In this document: positions 1 through 12,651 of the stretch, one piece after another
Numbering within the stretch: position 1 is the first letter of the stretch
Layout of the letters: each line of letters begins with the position of its first letter
Assembly (NCBI GenBank): GCA_016808115.1
Contig: JAEQBH010004111.1
Coordinates: forward strand, 62,001 to 126,000
Source of the DNA: Tetrastigma voinierianum
Taxonomy: Eukaryota > Streptophyta > Magnoliopsida > Vitales > Vitaceae
Reading direction: 5' to 3'
Length of the DNA stretch: 64,000 nt
Notes under the pieces: model-generated
Databases searched by the model: none
Seen by the model: only the letters and a program-made list of their open reading frames with translations
What the model was told of the DNA's origin: nothing
Program-made: the position numbers and the translations under genes

Positions 1-77
1 AAATATAAAGCACTGGACATGAACTTCAAGTTGTCCAAGAGCAAGGTAGCTGTGAGCATTGGATTTCTCTCCTCTCG
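1..77. other. Unassigned flank of chromovirus C1
   Basis: These bases lie outside the LTR that starts at 78. I see no coding signal or repeat. They should be the target DNA into which C1 inserted. Confidence 0.3.
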
Positions 78-2456
78 TGACACCCCAAAACCCGAGGTCC
101 GCTGACCGCCAGTCAACCCAGGCCGCATCTAAGGGTATCTGCAAATCGACACCACAACTTGGAGTCCCATTTACCGGGATCTAACCACAAGTATAAAGTG
201 ACCTCATCAGGCCCACTTATCACATTATATACATACATGCATGACTATATTAGTGATAGTTCCATAAGAATTTAATTACAATTCTTTTATACAAAAATAC
301 ATTCTAGAACTAATTTGTTCCTAGCATCTTTACAAAAAGGGTTACAAAGCCAAACCCGGCTTTCTTCACAACTACAGCCTCGAATAAGCGTCGCCCACCA
401 GTGTACTCCCTACACCTTAAATGTTTTTCCTATAAAGGGTGAGCCACGCCCAGTAGAGCAAACTCTTACAAAGGCTACTCCCTTCCTAAGTGCACATGCA
501 ATGGTCATGTTCACAATTCACATTCACATTCCAAGTAAAAGCATGCAATTTCTATTATGGAATCTTACATGCCATGAAATGAGATGAGACTCAATCATGT
601 ACCATGCACTCGAGTCCTTACTGACTCACCTTTTACTCGAGTCCTTACCAACTCCTACCACACAATGCGATGTCAAAGTGTGATAAAACCCATCAATTGT
701 GGATTACATCTAATGATCATTTTATAACAAAATTCATTTGTTTTCAAATCAAAATATTTTTGGATGTTACACCTCAATGATCATTTATATTCAAAACCAT
801 GTGTCTTTTATGGGTAGCGAATTTCTGGGGTCTCACCGCAGGCTTCGCACGCCTTCCTACACTTTCACGGGCTTTCACCGTTGGACACATGTATAACCAA
901 AAATATCGAGGCTTTAACCCGAGGGGGTGTCTATCCCTACTTGTTATTACTCGACAGATATTTTCATTTTCATGTATACAACCGTGCGACTCTGTTGGAC
1001 GTCGTCCCAATGTATTGAGCCTACCATCAAACACCAAACACAGTGTTGATCATAACCACGCACTCACACACATTCAATGCAATGCGCCATTGCATGTTCT
1101 ATCATGCCACATGTATGATGAATGCTATATGAACAATACAATCCACACCACTTACTGAGTGTCATGGACAATCACATCACCTGCATATGACTTCCATACA
1201 TTATTTCCTTCATGTCAATATGCCATGCATGCATATATCAACTTCAACATACAACATGTCATTCTATGTTCAAGCAATGACATAACCACAATCAAGCCAT
1301 GTAATGGCCATTTGCACATACCAATTCATCACATGTCAATACATTAGAACGCACATATTGACATCCAAACATGTTACTACTTAGTCAAGCAATGACACTC
1401 TCAAACAAGACATACAATGGCCCCCGAAGCAAGCCACAACAATCACAAACCAGGCCTCGATATCGACCCCAAACAGGACATAATAGGCCACAATGTCAGT
1501 CCTTGGGCTCACCTAGGAAAAACCCTCCTTCTCCTAAGCGAGCCGGGGCTCCTCGCCTCAGCGATTCGAAGACTCCTCAATTCCCCGTCCCTGGCTTGCT
1601 CTAGGCAACACCTTCACCTAGAAGAACCCTCGCCAGCGAAGCTCCCTTCATTTCAGTGGAACACCATCCTGTCGAGACATGTGTCTCGCCAGCGGTCACT
1701 TCACCTAAAGTAAATGACGCCGATCAAAGAACTTGAACACCTAACCATTGCCAACCCAAAAATGAAAAGTAAACCAAGGTAGAAAGAATCCCCACTTTCG
1801 AACGTAGTAAGAGGCAAAGAGGAGTCCCGAGGAACTTTTAAACCCAAAACCTTTGATTTCCGAACTCCTGCTTAGATCACAGCAACCTATGCTTCGTGCC
1901 CACACATAGACCTCGTCTATGCAATGAACTTTCGTTCTTAGCCCGACAAATTCCAACCGATTAATCCCATAGATCGTGGAAAGGAAGCTCTTGGCTCTCT
2001 TCTTCACTCGTGTAAAACCAAGAGGAAATGAAGTCTTTCCTCGCCTCTAAGTCCTTCTCGACTTACAACTTAAGTCACGTGCCCACGCCACGCCCAATTC
2101 GCTTGCACCTTCTCGAGTCTGATTTTGGTCCGAGGCAATTTATCTCGTCTCAATTTAAGTTCAATTTATTATCTATGAACTTAACTCAAGTCATTTTCCT
2201 AACTTCCAAGATTTTCATAAAAATCTCGTCTCTGGGAGTCATTGGACACTAGTCACCATGAAAAACGTGAAAATCCGATAGTCTTAGAATTCAACGAAAT
2301 TCTTTTGGGTAACTAGATTTCACAAGACAAATCCAACGGTAAGGTATGTTCCATTATCCGAGATCTAGAAAATTTCTAGGTTTTCAACCTATACTATTTC
2401 GACAATTTACTATTTTTTCCTTTCTCAGAAAAATTCGATTTTTCTCAAGTTTTACA
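78..2456 (-). repeat. 3' LTR of Ty3 chromovirus C1
   Basis: Long terminal repeat, read on the minus strand. It starts TGTAAAAC just after a polypurine tract (2457-2505) and ends GGGGTGTCA at position 78, a usual chromovirus terminus. It is homologous to the LTR of C2 at 34931-37053: for example 800-910 here matches the reverse complement of about 36250-36365 (a stretch with GTCCAACGGTGAAAGCCCGT). Length is about 2.4 kb. The ORFs inside it are short and match no protein family. Accumulated changes make it an old copy. Confidence 0.8.
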
Positions 2457-2505
2457 TTCTCCTTCTCCCCTCCCACCCCCCAAAGAGAATTTCATCCCCG
2501 AAATT
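2457..2505 (-). promoter_or_regulatory. Polypurine tract of C1
   Basis: On the minus strand the sequence reads AATTTCGGGGATGAAATTC, then a purine run GGGGGGTGGGAGGGGAGAAG directly before the LTR start TGTAAAAC. This is the plus-strand priming site for reverse transcription and it fixes element orientation and LTR boundary. C2 has the equivalent at 34896-34930. Confidence 0.7.
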
Positions 2506-2574
2506 TACACACGCGTACACATCCAAACCACATACATACGCAACAATCATTTAATTTTCAAATGACTAAAGACG

Positions 2575-4089
2575 TACCTTCATCCTCAAATAGGAAATGA
2601 TAGTTGGCACACACAGTGCCTTCGTGTTCCCATGTTGCCTCCTCTAATTCCTCGTGCTACTCACAACACCCCACTAGCCTCACAAATTTCTGGCTTTTAT
2701 AAACCCGATCCCGCTATCCAAAATAATCACACGGTCCCTCCTCGAAGGTCCTATCTACACTCACCTCGCAAGCCCCTTAATCCACTACATGAACCTGATC
2801 CTGAGTGTACCAGCACAGAGACATGGAATACCGCATGAACACTCAATAGGCTTGGCGGTAATGCCAACCTATAAGCAACTATACCAACCCTCTCGATTAC
2901 CTCGAATGCCCGATATACCTCAGAAATAGCTTTGCTCACTTGCCAAACCTGAACACTCCTATCTTAGGCATCACCTTTAAGAAGACATGATCACCCACCT
3001 GAAACTCTAAAGGTCGTCGATGTTTATTGACGTAGCTCTTCTGCAGGCTTTGAGCCATGAGAAGACGCTTTCGTATCATATCCACCTTCTCAGAGGTGTC
3101 CTTAACCAACTTCAGACCCGTGATGGTTCTCTCTCCCACCTCCGTCTAACAAACCGAAGATCGATATGGCCTCCCATCTAATGCCTCATAGGGTTCCATC
3201 TGTATACTCGCTTAATAACTATTGTTGTAGGAGAATTCCACTAAGGGTAAATGCTCTTCCCAACTACCCCTAAGATCCAGGACACATGCCATAGCATGTC
3301 CTTTAAAATCTGGATAGTCCTCTCTGATTGACCATCCATGTGGGGATGAAAATTTGTGCTCATCATCAACTGTGTCCTCATGGATCTTTGGAAACTCTTC
3401 CAAAAATGAGTCATAAACCTAGGATTCCGATTTGATACTATGGACAAAGACACTTCATGTAACCAAGTTGTCTCCCATATATACAACCTACAGAATTCCT
3501 CCAATGTGAAGTTCATCCGCACAACCAAAAAGTGTGTCGACTTAGTGAGTCGATTCACTATCACCCACACTACGTCATGTCCTCAAGATGTCCGTGGCAG
3601 GTGGGTCACAAAGTCCATAGTGACATGTTCCCACTTCGACTCAACTACCTCCAAAGGCTGGAGTAATCTTGCCGACCTTTGGTGCTTAACCTTTACTTGC
3701 TGACACGTGAGACATTGTCGAACTAAATCTCCAACGTGTTTCTTTATTCCACTCTAATAATACAGGCAACGAAGATCATGGTATATCTTCATGCCACCTG
3801 GATGCACGGAAAACGAGAGCAATGGAACTCCTTGAGGATATCCTCTCTCAGATCTACCAACTGGGGAACTAAAACTCTTCCCCTATAACGAAGACTACTA
3901 TTCTCGGGAATAGCCCAGCCTTCGTCACTTGTACCATTATGTACCCGTTCCCTAATGGACAATATCTCGATGTCCTGTTCTTAGGACTCAATCACTCTAC
4001 TCAGTAGGGAAGGCATAGCCACTAAACTCCCTAAGGTACCCTGAGCCTGACCATTGTATTGCAGTCCAAACTATCCCATAGTCTCGATA
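2575..4089 (-). pseudogene. C1 integrase and C-terminal pol, broken
   Basis: Remnant of a Ty3 chromovirus integrase, which would insert the cDNA. On the minus strand, fragments in order are the zinc-binding region near 3840-3690 (HPGG, then a CLTCQQVK match), the catalytic core near 3570-3220 (LTKSTHFL; HMDGQSERTIQILKDML), and the post-integrase domain at 3139-2936 (LEFQVGDHVFLKV) and 2939-2751 (FEVIERVGIVAYRLALPPSL). The tail matching EEATWEHE and LFEDEG ends near 2580. Several stops and frame changes separate the pieces, so no product is possible. The very end resembles Del/Tekay-type chromoviruses; I do not see an intact chromodomain. Confidence 0.85.
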
Positions 4090-4489
4090 ATCTACCACTC
4101 CTGGGAAGCTATACTAGCCAACACTCCTCATGACTTCTGTTTGAGTGCATCAACCACCATATTTTCCTTACCAGGGTGGTAATGCAAAGTGGAATCGTAA
4201 TCCTATAGATACTCCATCCACCTGTATTGCCTCATGTTGAGGTCTCACTGCATGAAAAATGCAATTTCGACTCTCAGGGCTTGAAAGCACTTTGAACCTG
4301 TTTCACCATGAAATAAGACACAAGCCTTTGAGGAAAATATAATGGCTACCAACTCCATGTCATGTGTAAGGTAACTTTGCTCATGGTTCTTTAACTGTTG
4401 AGAACTGTAAGCCACTACCCTCATGGACCGCATCAAAACACATCCCAGTCCGTCCTTAGAGGCATCACAATACATTATGTACCTCCATC
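4090..4489 (-). pseudogene. C1 RNase H, broken
   Basis: Remnant of the RNase H domain that degrades the RNA of the RNA/DNA hybrid. The minus strand at 4475-4245 reads YCDASKDGLGCVLM followed by VVAYSSQQLKNHEQSY and HDMELVAI, the standard Ty3 start of this domain with its first catalytic Asp. The part after HGE is frameshifted, and the normal end of the domain (VVDAL near 4150) survives out of frame. It sits directly downstream of the reverse transcriptase, as expected in pol. Confidence 0.8.
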
Positions 4490-5533
4490 CCCATTCCGGA
4501 CTATAAGGATAGGAGTGAAAGTAAGCCTCCTTTTCAATTCCTGGAATGGATTCTCACACGATGCATTCCACTCAAACTTGACCTCCTTCCAGGTCAACCT
4601 AGTCATAGGTGCAGCTAACCGAGAGAAGTCCTCAATGAACCTCTTGTAATACCCTACCAATCCCAAGAAACTACGTAACTCAAAGACTGACTTCAGTCTT
4701 TCCTAACTCATAACTACCTCAAGCTTCTCCTAATCCACGGATAAGCCCGAAGCCGATACCACGTGCCCTAAGAATCTCACCTCAATAAGCCAAAATTCAC
4801 ACTTGTTAAATTTGGCATACAACTGATGTTCCCTCAAGGTCTGGAGAACAATCCTTAAGTGACCCTCATGATCCTCCCTCGACTCAGAGCAGATCAAGAT
4901 GTCAGTCCACAAAACCATGACGAATCGATTTCCAGTAGGTCAGGAACACCCTATGCATAAGATCCATGAATGATGCTAGATCATTGTCAACCCGAATGGC
5001 ATCACTATGAACTCGAAATGCTCATAGCGTCATGAACACTATCTTAGGGATATCTGCCTCCCTAACCCTCAACTGATGGTAACCGGTACGGATATCTATC
5101 TGGAATAACCCCAGGCCCCTTTAGCTGACCGAAAAATCATCAACTTCAAGCAAAGGGTACCTATTCTGATAGTGTTCTATTTAACTCGTCGGGTAATCTA
5201 TACATAGCCGAAGAGTCTTGTCCCTCTTCTTGGAAAACAGTACCAGAGCGCCCCAAGGTGAAGTTCTCGGTCTTATAAAACCTCTTTCCAAAGAATTCTC
5301 GCACTAAAGCTCGAGTTCCTACAACTTGTAAGGCGTCATTCTATACGAAGTCATAGAAATAGGCGATCTACTAGGATGTAACTCAATGGTGAAGTCTACA
5401 TCCTTATACGGAAGTAATCCTGGTAGCTCATCGTGAAAATGTCCTCATACTCACAAACCACCCGAGGTGTAATCTATCCCGTCTCTCGCCGTCCCTTCTA
5501 AGGTAAGGCTTCATGAATAATCGACTGCAGCCG
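4490..5533 (-). pseudogene. C1 reverse transcriptase, broken
   Basis: Remnant of the Ty3 reverse transcriptase on the minus strand. Pieces in order are the protease-RT linker (VVCEY near 5460), the fingers motif GAPVLFSKKRDKTLRLCIDY near 5260-5190, a degraded palm, and the thumb/connection HEGHLRIVLQTLREHQLYAKFNKCEFW at 4870-4795 followed by VRFLGHVVSASGLSVD. GYYKRFIEDFSRLAAPMTRL follows at 4655-4595. The catalytic box reads WTDILICS near 4915, in place of the usual F/Y-x-D-D, so the second Asp is lost. The gene is cut at about 5533 by the X1 insertion; the upstream part resumes at 13984. Confidence 0.85.
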
Positions 5534-6799
5534 TGAGGGTATTTAGAATCAACAAAATTTATACCTAATACCTCCTACTGCCGTAGCATTGCTACTGCAG
5601 TATAGTGGCTCTAGGATCATCCACAGGGATGGTTTTTCTTTGCATAAATGACTTATAGCGAAGCTCAAATGGTGAATTCATTTTGGATGTTGGGATTTGG
5701 TAAAAACAGTGGGTTGTGATGGTTGAAAACTGAAAATAAAAAAAGTTAAAATGTAAAAGAGAATTCCTTGAAGTGTTAGGTCACTGAGCTTAGGTTCCTA
5801 GGGCAAATGAGGGCTTCTGCCTTTCTCAGACGGAGGATGACCTATAGTCATCTCTCGAACCGGATCTTCATTTAGCTATAAAAACTGACCCGTATTAAAT
5901 CTTCTCCTCGAAAATGGCATTCACCGCCATTAAAGCTCTAAACTGGAAACACAAATCTCCTCGACTCTCCTTCCACGGTCATATGATAACTAATGAACAT
6001 CACTGGATCTAGCAATAAGCATCCAATGAGCCCAAAATCTTACCAAGTAATGACCATTCAAGGTGACTCGAAGGGATCAAAACCTAAAGTAAAAGGAGAG
6101 AACAGTAATGGTAGTGAATACCTACGTGAAAAACATGGAAACCTCCAGTTGCCTTTGGATCCTTTACCCAACAACCTTCCACTTCAAGGAGGAAAGGGTT
6201 CTAGCCACTCATCCTCTGAGTTGTCATCCTCAGAGGGTGTTTGACTAGTGAGAAAGGGCAAGAAAATGAGGGAAAATTCTGAAAGCTTACCTCCAAAAAT
6301 TTGTACAAAGTGAAAAGTCTCCTTACAATGTCTTATCTCGGGGCTTTTATAGCCAAACCCCATTACAAATTACCAAAATAACAAACCAAACACTATTACA
6401 AAATGGGACAAATTGGGAAGAAATTCAAAAGGTAACAAAAAAAAAAGTCAAAAGCAGTAGGAAAAGTCTATAGTGGCAGGAAACTTCCGTAGGCAATTTC
6501 GCAGCCCTACGAAATTTCGCAGGGGTTGCGAAATTGCTAAATTGCCAAGGGTTATTGCAACTCTCTTCTAGTTCTTCCTTTTTCTACTCTGATTTCAAAT
6601 GATTTCTTCATGCTTGAGTTGAATCCCTATCTGTGGTATAAATAGCCTACAAAAACAACAAAACTTGCATAACATTTGATTAGTAGCATTGCAAGGTCCT
6701 TAACATGCCAACTGGGTTAATTAGGCTTATTACTACGCAAAAAGTGCTCAAAACCGATATTAATAAGGGTGTAAAATAGCACTATTTGGGTAGTAATCA
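5534..6799 (-). repeat. 3' LTR of X1
   Basis: On the minus strand it begins TGATTACTACCCAAATAGTGC right after the polypurine tract and ends near TTGTTGATTCTAAATACC. It contains a TATA box on the minus strand (CTATAAAAGC at 6343-6352) and a cluster of TTTCGCAG/CTGCGAAA-type words near 6487-6545. The same LTR recurs at 12652-13983, 15308-16578, 26934-28208, 60294-61972 and 63889 onward, in both orientations. Confidence 0.85.
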
Positions 6800-8186
6800 C
6801 TCCCCCCAACTGACACATTGTTAGTCCCTTAGCAATGGAAGAAGAAGAAAGCAAATAAAGGCAAGATGAGCTATAAATATATCTACACAAAAATGGTTTT
6901 TAAAATCAATGAAGTGATAAAACCCAACCTGCGGCGCGAGTTATCAAAGCCCTGTCCAATAACCATCTCAGGAAGAGTGTGTGCGATGCAAAATCAAGGA
7001 TAAAAAATGTGTCAACTCTTAGAGAACCAACCTGACACCTTCCACAAAAACCTAAGTGTTAACTTGACTAGTTTTCAAAAATAAACTGTCAAACTGTTCT
7101 CTCCCCCCAACCTAGCTCTTGTTTAAACCTAGTAGGCTAACCAACCTCAATAGATCAAGACCCACTTTTATTCCAAAACTCCCTTTTTTGTTGTAGGGGT
7201 GTAGTGCTGAGGGTATCAAACTCACAAGTGTCCATGTAACGGGGGTCCATCAATGACTCCTAACCAATTAAGGTTTTGGGCATCAAGTCATAAGGATCTC
7301 TCAACCACTAACTCTTCAAGTTTCACTCTAGACTTTCAACGAGTTTAAAACTCCAGCACCTACAATTTTCTAAGCTCAACCCATCCACCCATGTAACGAG
7401 CACAAAGTCGGTGACTCCCACCCAGTTGGTTTAGGGCACCTAAGCAAAGACTTTGCCATTCCCCGAACCGCGTGCTCGTGCTCTGCAAAGCTGCTACAAT
7501 TATTATTATTATTATTTTCTTTTCTTTTTTTTCTTTTTTTTTTTTTTTAAAGACTCATTAGTCTTTTTATTCAGGTCCGCACTACAAAGGTAATGCGCAA
7601 TTGCCGCACTTTGCTAAGGAGGCAAGCTAAACTTATAAATGAAATCTAATGTGCGTAGTGTGTGGTTAGTTCAAAGTGGAAGAAAAAAGGTTGAATATAA
7701 TAAGAATTTCAACGGGTTATCAACTCAACTAAGCATAACACCATTCTAACATCAACAAATTGTAACAAAATTTCAATTTCTTATACTGTAAGCTGTGCAT
7801 TACAAAAAATAAATTTTCTGAAAATGAGAAAATGAAAGCATGAACTAGAAACTAAAAACATGAATTATATTGTAAAAAAATAAAATTCAACTAAATTAGC
7901 AAGTCATTCAACTAAACAAAACAAGATTTGCTCTCAAAATATAAATCAACATTCCTTCCTTAACTCTCCCCCCCAACCCGAATTCTACATTGTCCTCAAT
8001 GTGGTTATGGAATGAAAATTTAATGGAGGAAGTGATACCTCCTCGACAAATGTAAAATTGACATGGAGAGGAGGAACCACCTGAAACAAGAAACAAAAGA
8101 GAGGAAAAGTGTTAAACCAAAATATTAATAGTGCAAAATGTGATCATGTTACAAGAATGAAATTTTTTTATTTTTTTAGATAAAGA

Positions 8187-8274
<88 letters not shown>

Positions 8275-8600
8275 ATTTTTTTAATACACTTCTTCTACTA
8301 CAATGTCGCTTAACTGGGTTTCTTCCTCACGAAAAATGGGTCGCTGCACTCTCGCAGTCGCATAAATGCTGCTGATCCTACGAAATTTACTGAGTATTGC
8401 TCTGGACCTCCCCTACTACAGAAACTAAGCACAAACCTGCAAAAATAAGCTATGAAAATTTTTTTAAAATGTAGGAAAATGAAAAATAAGCTAAAAACAA
8501 AGATTAAATTGAAATTAGAGAAAACCTAAAGAGAAAAATTAAATAAATCAAAATAAAACATAAAAAATCAAAACAAAAAGTGGGGGAGACCGAGTCCCCC
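6800..8600 (-). other. X1 polypurine tract and 3' untranslated region
   Basis: The minus strand reads TTGGGGGGAG directly before the LTR start, which is the plus-strand primer (6800-6810). The rest is noncoding. Its 7140-7560 part is the reverse complement of 26200-26600 in X2, which shows the two are one family. It includes T-rich runs near 7500-7550 and a long AT microsatellite at 8189-8272. No coding signal was found. Confidence 0.65.
8189..8272. repeat. (AT)n microsatellite
   Basis: About 42 uninterrupted AT units inside the X1 3' untranslated region. Confidence 0.95.
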
Positions 8601-8619
8601 CAAACCAGTTTCTCAAGCC

Positions 8620-8990
8620 TTTGGGGACTGCTAGAACTGGAGGAACTGGTGGAATTGTTGATGTCCAGGTGCTCCAAATCTTAACCAAGATGGTTTTGGT
8701 ATATTTTGGATCCGTCAGGCTACGCAATACGAGTAAATCGCAATGTCTATGATGTAGTGGCTAAAGTTCGAACAAAGGCCATCGACTTCCTAAAGTTTTG
8801 TGTAGGCGCGGCGTATGGATGGCCTTAGCAAACAGTGTTTCGTGTGTCGTAATGTGCCGCAGGGTAGCAAGATGCACCGGGTCGAGAGGGTGTCGCAATG
8901 GGTTGTCAGGCCTGGGCAAGGCACTAGGATTCAATTTTATGGGAAATGGTTTAAGAATAAACTTTCGGGGCTCTTCCACTCCGTCTTTCC
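8620..8990 (-). pseudogene. X1 internal ORF remnant, unrecognised
   Basis: The minus strand has an open stretch at 8979-8761 with a basic, proline- and histidine-rich composition (for example NPLRHPLDPVHLATLRHITT), followed past one stop by a further readable segment. It lies in X1 between the 3' untranslated region and the gag remnant. I cannot assign it to gag or to the accessory ORF of X2. It could also be a chance open frame in old element DNA. Confidence 0.3.
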
Positions 8991-9164
8991 ACTACCCTCA
9001 ATCAACAATGGGAGATTGTTTATCCTTCATGGACAAAAAGTAAAGATAAATGTCCGAGGATTCAGATAACCCTTCTTCCTGTAAAATTCCCGCAAAGTCT
9101 CTACCTGGTCCTTCAGAGGGGCTACCATTTACAATGCTCCTCCATTGTGGTGTCAATTAGTCAC

Positions 9165-9325
9165 TCTTCCTTTGGATTCTCTTCCTTTGAATGAACATGT
9201 TGCTGATTGGTGAGCCTTGAAATGGAGTACTGCATGATGTCAATTTTCTGATCAAGGTCACTTTGAAGCCCATCTAATTTTTGGTTCAAAGAGCTCTCCA
9301 TAGTATCAATTCTTTGATTTGTTTG
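9165..9325 (-). pseudogene. X1 gag fragment, coiled-coil part
   Basis: The minus strand reads NQRIDTMESSLNQKLDGL then QSDLDQKIDIMQYSISRL and TNQQHVHSKEENPKEE in one frame, ending at a stop. It is a heptad-like, Gln/Leu-rich helix. I recognise the SISRLTNQQHVH pattern from the C-terminal half of gag-like polyproteins of Athila/Tat-type elements in grape. It gives X1 a gag and places its N-terminal piece (12190-12330) upstream, with foreign DNA between them. Confidence 0.6.
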
Positions 9326-9544
9326 GACATTCACCGCCGGCTCCTCCCAGAAAAGTACTCCACCACTTGCCTAAGTTCGCATTGCTTGCTCAACTGAAGA
9401 AGTTAACCGTGGTGGTTGTGGTGGCTGAGGAGTCAAGCATAATTGAGGAGCAAAGGAGGCGATATCATAAGGTCTGTCTCTGCTTCTATGAGAAATTTGG
9501 GGTGGTTCCCCCAACTAGGTTGTGTTACAGGACCTCACCCCATC

Positions 9545-12180
9545 CACTCCGCCAGCGACACGCTTTTAAATGGAAGGAAACGTGAAAAGAAAATGTGGGG
9601 TTGATTTTCTGAGTTTTGATTTTCGAGGAGGAATCCGCTATTGTGAGTCGCCACTTACTTTTATTTTATTTTTATGGGAAACCAAGTAAGAACAAAAACC
9701 CCAATGACTCCAAAGATGGAAAAAGCTTATTCGCGAAAACTAGATTTTTGGGTCCGGGGATCGTGATTACCTATCAGGAATAAGAGACTTCATATGAGGT
9801 AGCACCTTCTAGGCCCTAACTCCTGGGCTCTACAATAATCGGTGACATGAGCATACAATGCACCGATACCATAAAGCAATATACAACTTAGGATCGCACC
9901 AACCTAATCAGTATCAAGCATGCTTTAAAACACTCAACCAAAGCGAAATGGTGCGACTCGTCCCCGGCCACGCGCTACATCAAAGGTTAGCCAACAAACA
10001 TAGCAAGCATGCATGGCACTCAAACACAAAAGCATCCTGGCGTGAAATTCATTACCCAACACTAAAGCACATACCTGTGGTCCCTGGCCAAGCGCTGTAT
10101 AAGAGGTCAGCCAACGTTTCATGCATACTGTTCTCAAAATTAAATATAAAAAGCAAAGCAAGCAAGGAGAAACCATACATTGCATCTCAGTCACTCATTG
10201 ATGCTACAACACCTGTCCAGCTATACAAACACGTCTATTCATCTCAAAGAATCTGCTTCACAAAACACTAGATTATTGGTGCTTAACTAATCACCTCGAC
10301 CCGCATAGACCCTGATTCTCAAGAATCCAAAATGGAACCACATTAACTCGGAAATAAACCCCATTTAAGACCCTAAATATAGCCCTACATTGATTTAGGG
10401 CGAATGGGCTGGACTCACAAAGGTCATGGGCTTCACTAAATCGAAATCGGCGACTTACGAAGTCCCAACAACCGATCGATTCAGTTCCCCAACCTGTCAG
10501 ACGCTGAGAGGGCTCCAAAATTTTGTAAGAAACTTCCTCAAAGATTCATGAATCCAACAAGACAAAAAGGAGTTCAATTCGACCGAGTAACCAAGAACCA
10601 ACACAACAAATCAAACCACCTTAAACCATTGCTCCAAAGAAACTCGAACCAAATGAACCGGCCATCGGTTTCCCCAACCGGTCCGTATGGTTGACAAATA
10701 TTTCAAAATCTTCAGAACCTTTCTACAAAGTCAGAATCCAACAAGAAAACGGAGTTCAATTCCGACCGAATAACCAAGAACCAACACAAACAAATCAAAC
10801 CACCCAAACTACCGCTCAAAGAATCGAACCAATGAACCTACTTGGTTCGTTTTACCAACCGGTCCGCATGGTTGAAAAACATTTGAAAATTGTCAGAATC
10901 TTCTTCAAGGAGCCAGGAATCTAAAAAGAACAGTGATTGATTCTCATCTCGATGAGTGAGAACCAACCAAAACAAATCAAATGTTTAAACCGGCCGTCTC
11001 CGCAGAAACTGCTGAACTCCGCCCTCACGATGAGCGTGAAAACCTGGTTCAAATGGTTGAGGAAAACCTAAAATTTGGTCAGAATATCTCGTATAGAATA
11101 GAGTGGAGCCAGGTTCCATTTCTACCTTTCACATAAAAACGCCGACAGTCCGTTACACATCCCGAAAAATCCGTAAAGAACAAGGTCTCGAGCCCTAGTG
11201 CCCCCTCCCAAGGTCCTCTCCAATATGATCTCTATGTCCTTTTATACTAATTCCCACCTCCAGCCATCAAAGCCTCTTCGTTTTTCTCTCCTTCAAGCTT
11301 TGGAAAGATCCCCAATCGGTCTCGGAAATAGCTTCCCATTCACTTTCCTCATTTCCATGCAAGTCGAATCACTGTTTTCAGCTGCTTCACCTCACCAAGT
11401 ATCCACGGGTTCATGGTGGGCTGCATGTACCTAAGACAAGCCCAAAATAATCTGGGTCAATAATTCCCAAGGTCGAGTTGGAGCTTATGGGCCCGAACCA
11501 TTAGGATTTGGGCTCCAAAATCACAAAAACAAGAGCTCCACACAAGTCGTCCTAACTAACCTGCTGAACTGATGCCAATCCAATGAGCCTCTGGGTTGAG
11601 GAAAATTATGAAATTTGGATAGAATGTTCCCTGAAGAATAAGGAGAACCAAAAATCCGGCACTATTCTAAGTTTGATGAGGGAGATATGATCAAACAAGG
11701 AGGAGTGCTGTCAAAATCACCCAAAAACAAATACAGATATTAATACATCGACGAACCGGGCCAAACCGATTGGATCAAACGGTTGACCAAAATTATGAAT
11801 TTTTAACATAAACCCCTCGTGAATAAGGAATCGAACAAAACAAACAAAGGAACAATTCCGAAAGCCTGACAAAGGAGATACAATCGAAACAAGGCCTGCG
11901 CTCCAAATATGACATACCCATAAACCCGATCGAGCTAAACCCGGGGGCGCCACTGCTTCCTATGGCACGATGCCACAACTGACACTGAAGGACACCGGCG
12001 TGAAATACATACACTCAATGGACCACAAGCCCACCCGAGGCTCTGAGAAAGTCCGTGCCATAAAGGGCCTAAATGGTGTTATATGATGAACAATGCGCTT
12101 AGTATGACAATCTATAGGATAAATGTGCGCTAGTGGACAAAATTGAGTATCTACGCACTCGCCATATGGTGCATTAGTTG
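9545..12180 (-). mobile_element. LTR-like insertion within X1 gag
   Basis: This 2.6 kb block separates the two X1 gag pieces and has no retroelement coding. Near its left edge the minus strand has a sequence with GTGGCGACTC and, further on, AGCGTGTCGCTGG, a phrase common in long plant Ty3 LTRs next to the leader. It contains three degenerate copies of a repeat of about 182 bp at 10535-11080. I read it as a solo LTR from a fourth family. Ends are not resolved. Confidence 0.45.
10535..11080. repeat. Three tandem copies of a 182-bp unit
   Basis: Copies begin near 10535, 10717 and 10900. Copies 1 and 2 share ggagttcaattc, taaccaagaaccaacacaa, aatcaaaccacc and accggtccg...atggttga at a fixed offset of about 182. 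Copy 3 is much more diverged but keeps gagaaccaaccaaaacaaatcaaa. Weaker relatives with ggttgagg/ggttgacc occur at about 11590 and 11780. Confidence 0.7.
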
Positions 12181-12189
12181 GAGGCACAG

Positions 12190-12330
12190 TGCAAGAGGGT
12201 GCACTCACCCATGGAGGGTGTATGTAATCCCTCATGGACCTATATGCATTAGGGTTTCTCTCCACTAGGTATTGACTATGTTGCTCTCCCTCTTGGTGTT
12301 CCATTGGGTTCAAACTAATATTCAATTCAG
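12190..12330 (-). pseudogene. X1 gag N-terminal fragment
   Basis: The minus strand at 12325 opens with MNISLNPMEHQEGEQ and continues NPNAYRSMRDYIHPPWVSAP and SCTVPPTNAP. The NxYxSMRDxxHPPxVSAPSC pattern is one I know from the N-terminus of Athila/Tat-type gag proteins in grape. The frame runs on to 11960, but after about residue 45 it no longer resembles gag, which marks the break where foreign sequence was inserted. It lies downstream of the primer-binding region at 12611-12639, the right order for minus-strand expression. Confidence 0.6.
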
Positions 12331-12610
12331 AATTGGGCTCTTACAGAATACTGGCTTTGATAAACCTGCCTTATGGATTTCTAATCCACTAGAACATGCA
12401 CTCCCAAGCAGTTGAAGAACAAGGCAAACACCCTAATAACAACGAACAATCCTACCTAAAGGTTTTACCTTTTGTTCATTTTTTTAACAAGGAAATGAAA
12501 CTATAAAAAAAAATCTGACCATAAAAATACAAAAGGAATGATAAAATAAAATTAGACTTAACTTGTGATGAGGATCACAAGTGTTAAATATGCTGTCATT
12601 TCAGACCTTA

Positions 12611-12639
12611 GGCACCATCCCCCTGAACGCCGCCATTTG
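12611..12639 (-). promoter_or_regulatory. Primer-binding region of X1
   Basis: On the minus strand, close behind the 5' LTR, the sequence reads AATGGCGGCGTTCAGGGGGA then TGGTGCC. It is a decayed form of the TGGCGCCGTTGCCGGGGATGG leader usual in Athila/Tat elements. It supports the family assignment and orientation of X1. Confidence 0.6.
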
Positions 12640-12651
12640 ATTCGCGTGTGT

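Noticed and set aside
5529..5543. Target duplication for X1
   Set aside because: CCGTG occurs on both sides (5531-5535 and about 14006-14010), but not at the LTR edges fixed by the polypurine tract, so it is not convincing.
11960..12325. A 121-codon gene
   Set aside because: Only its first 45 or so codons look like gag; the rest crosses into inserted DNA.
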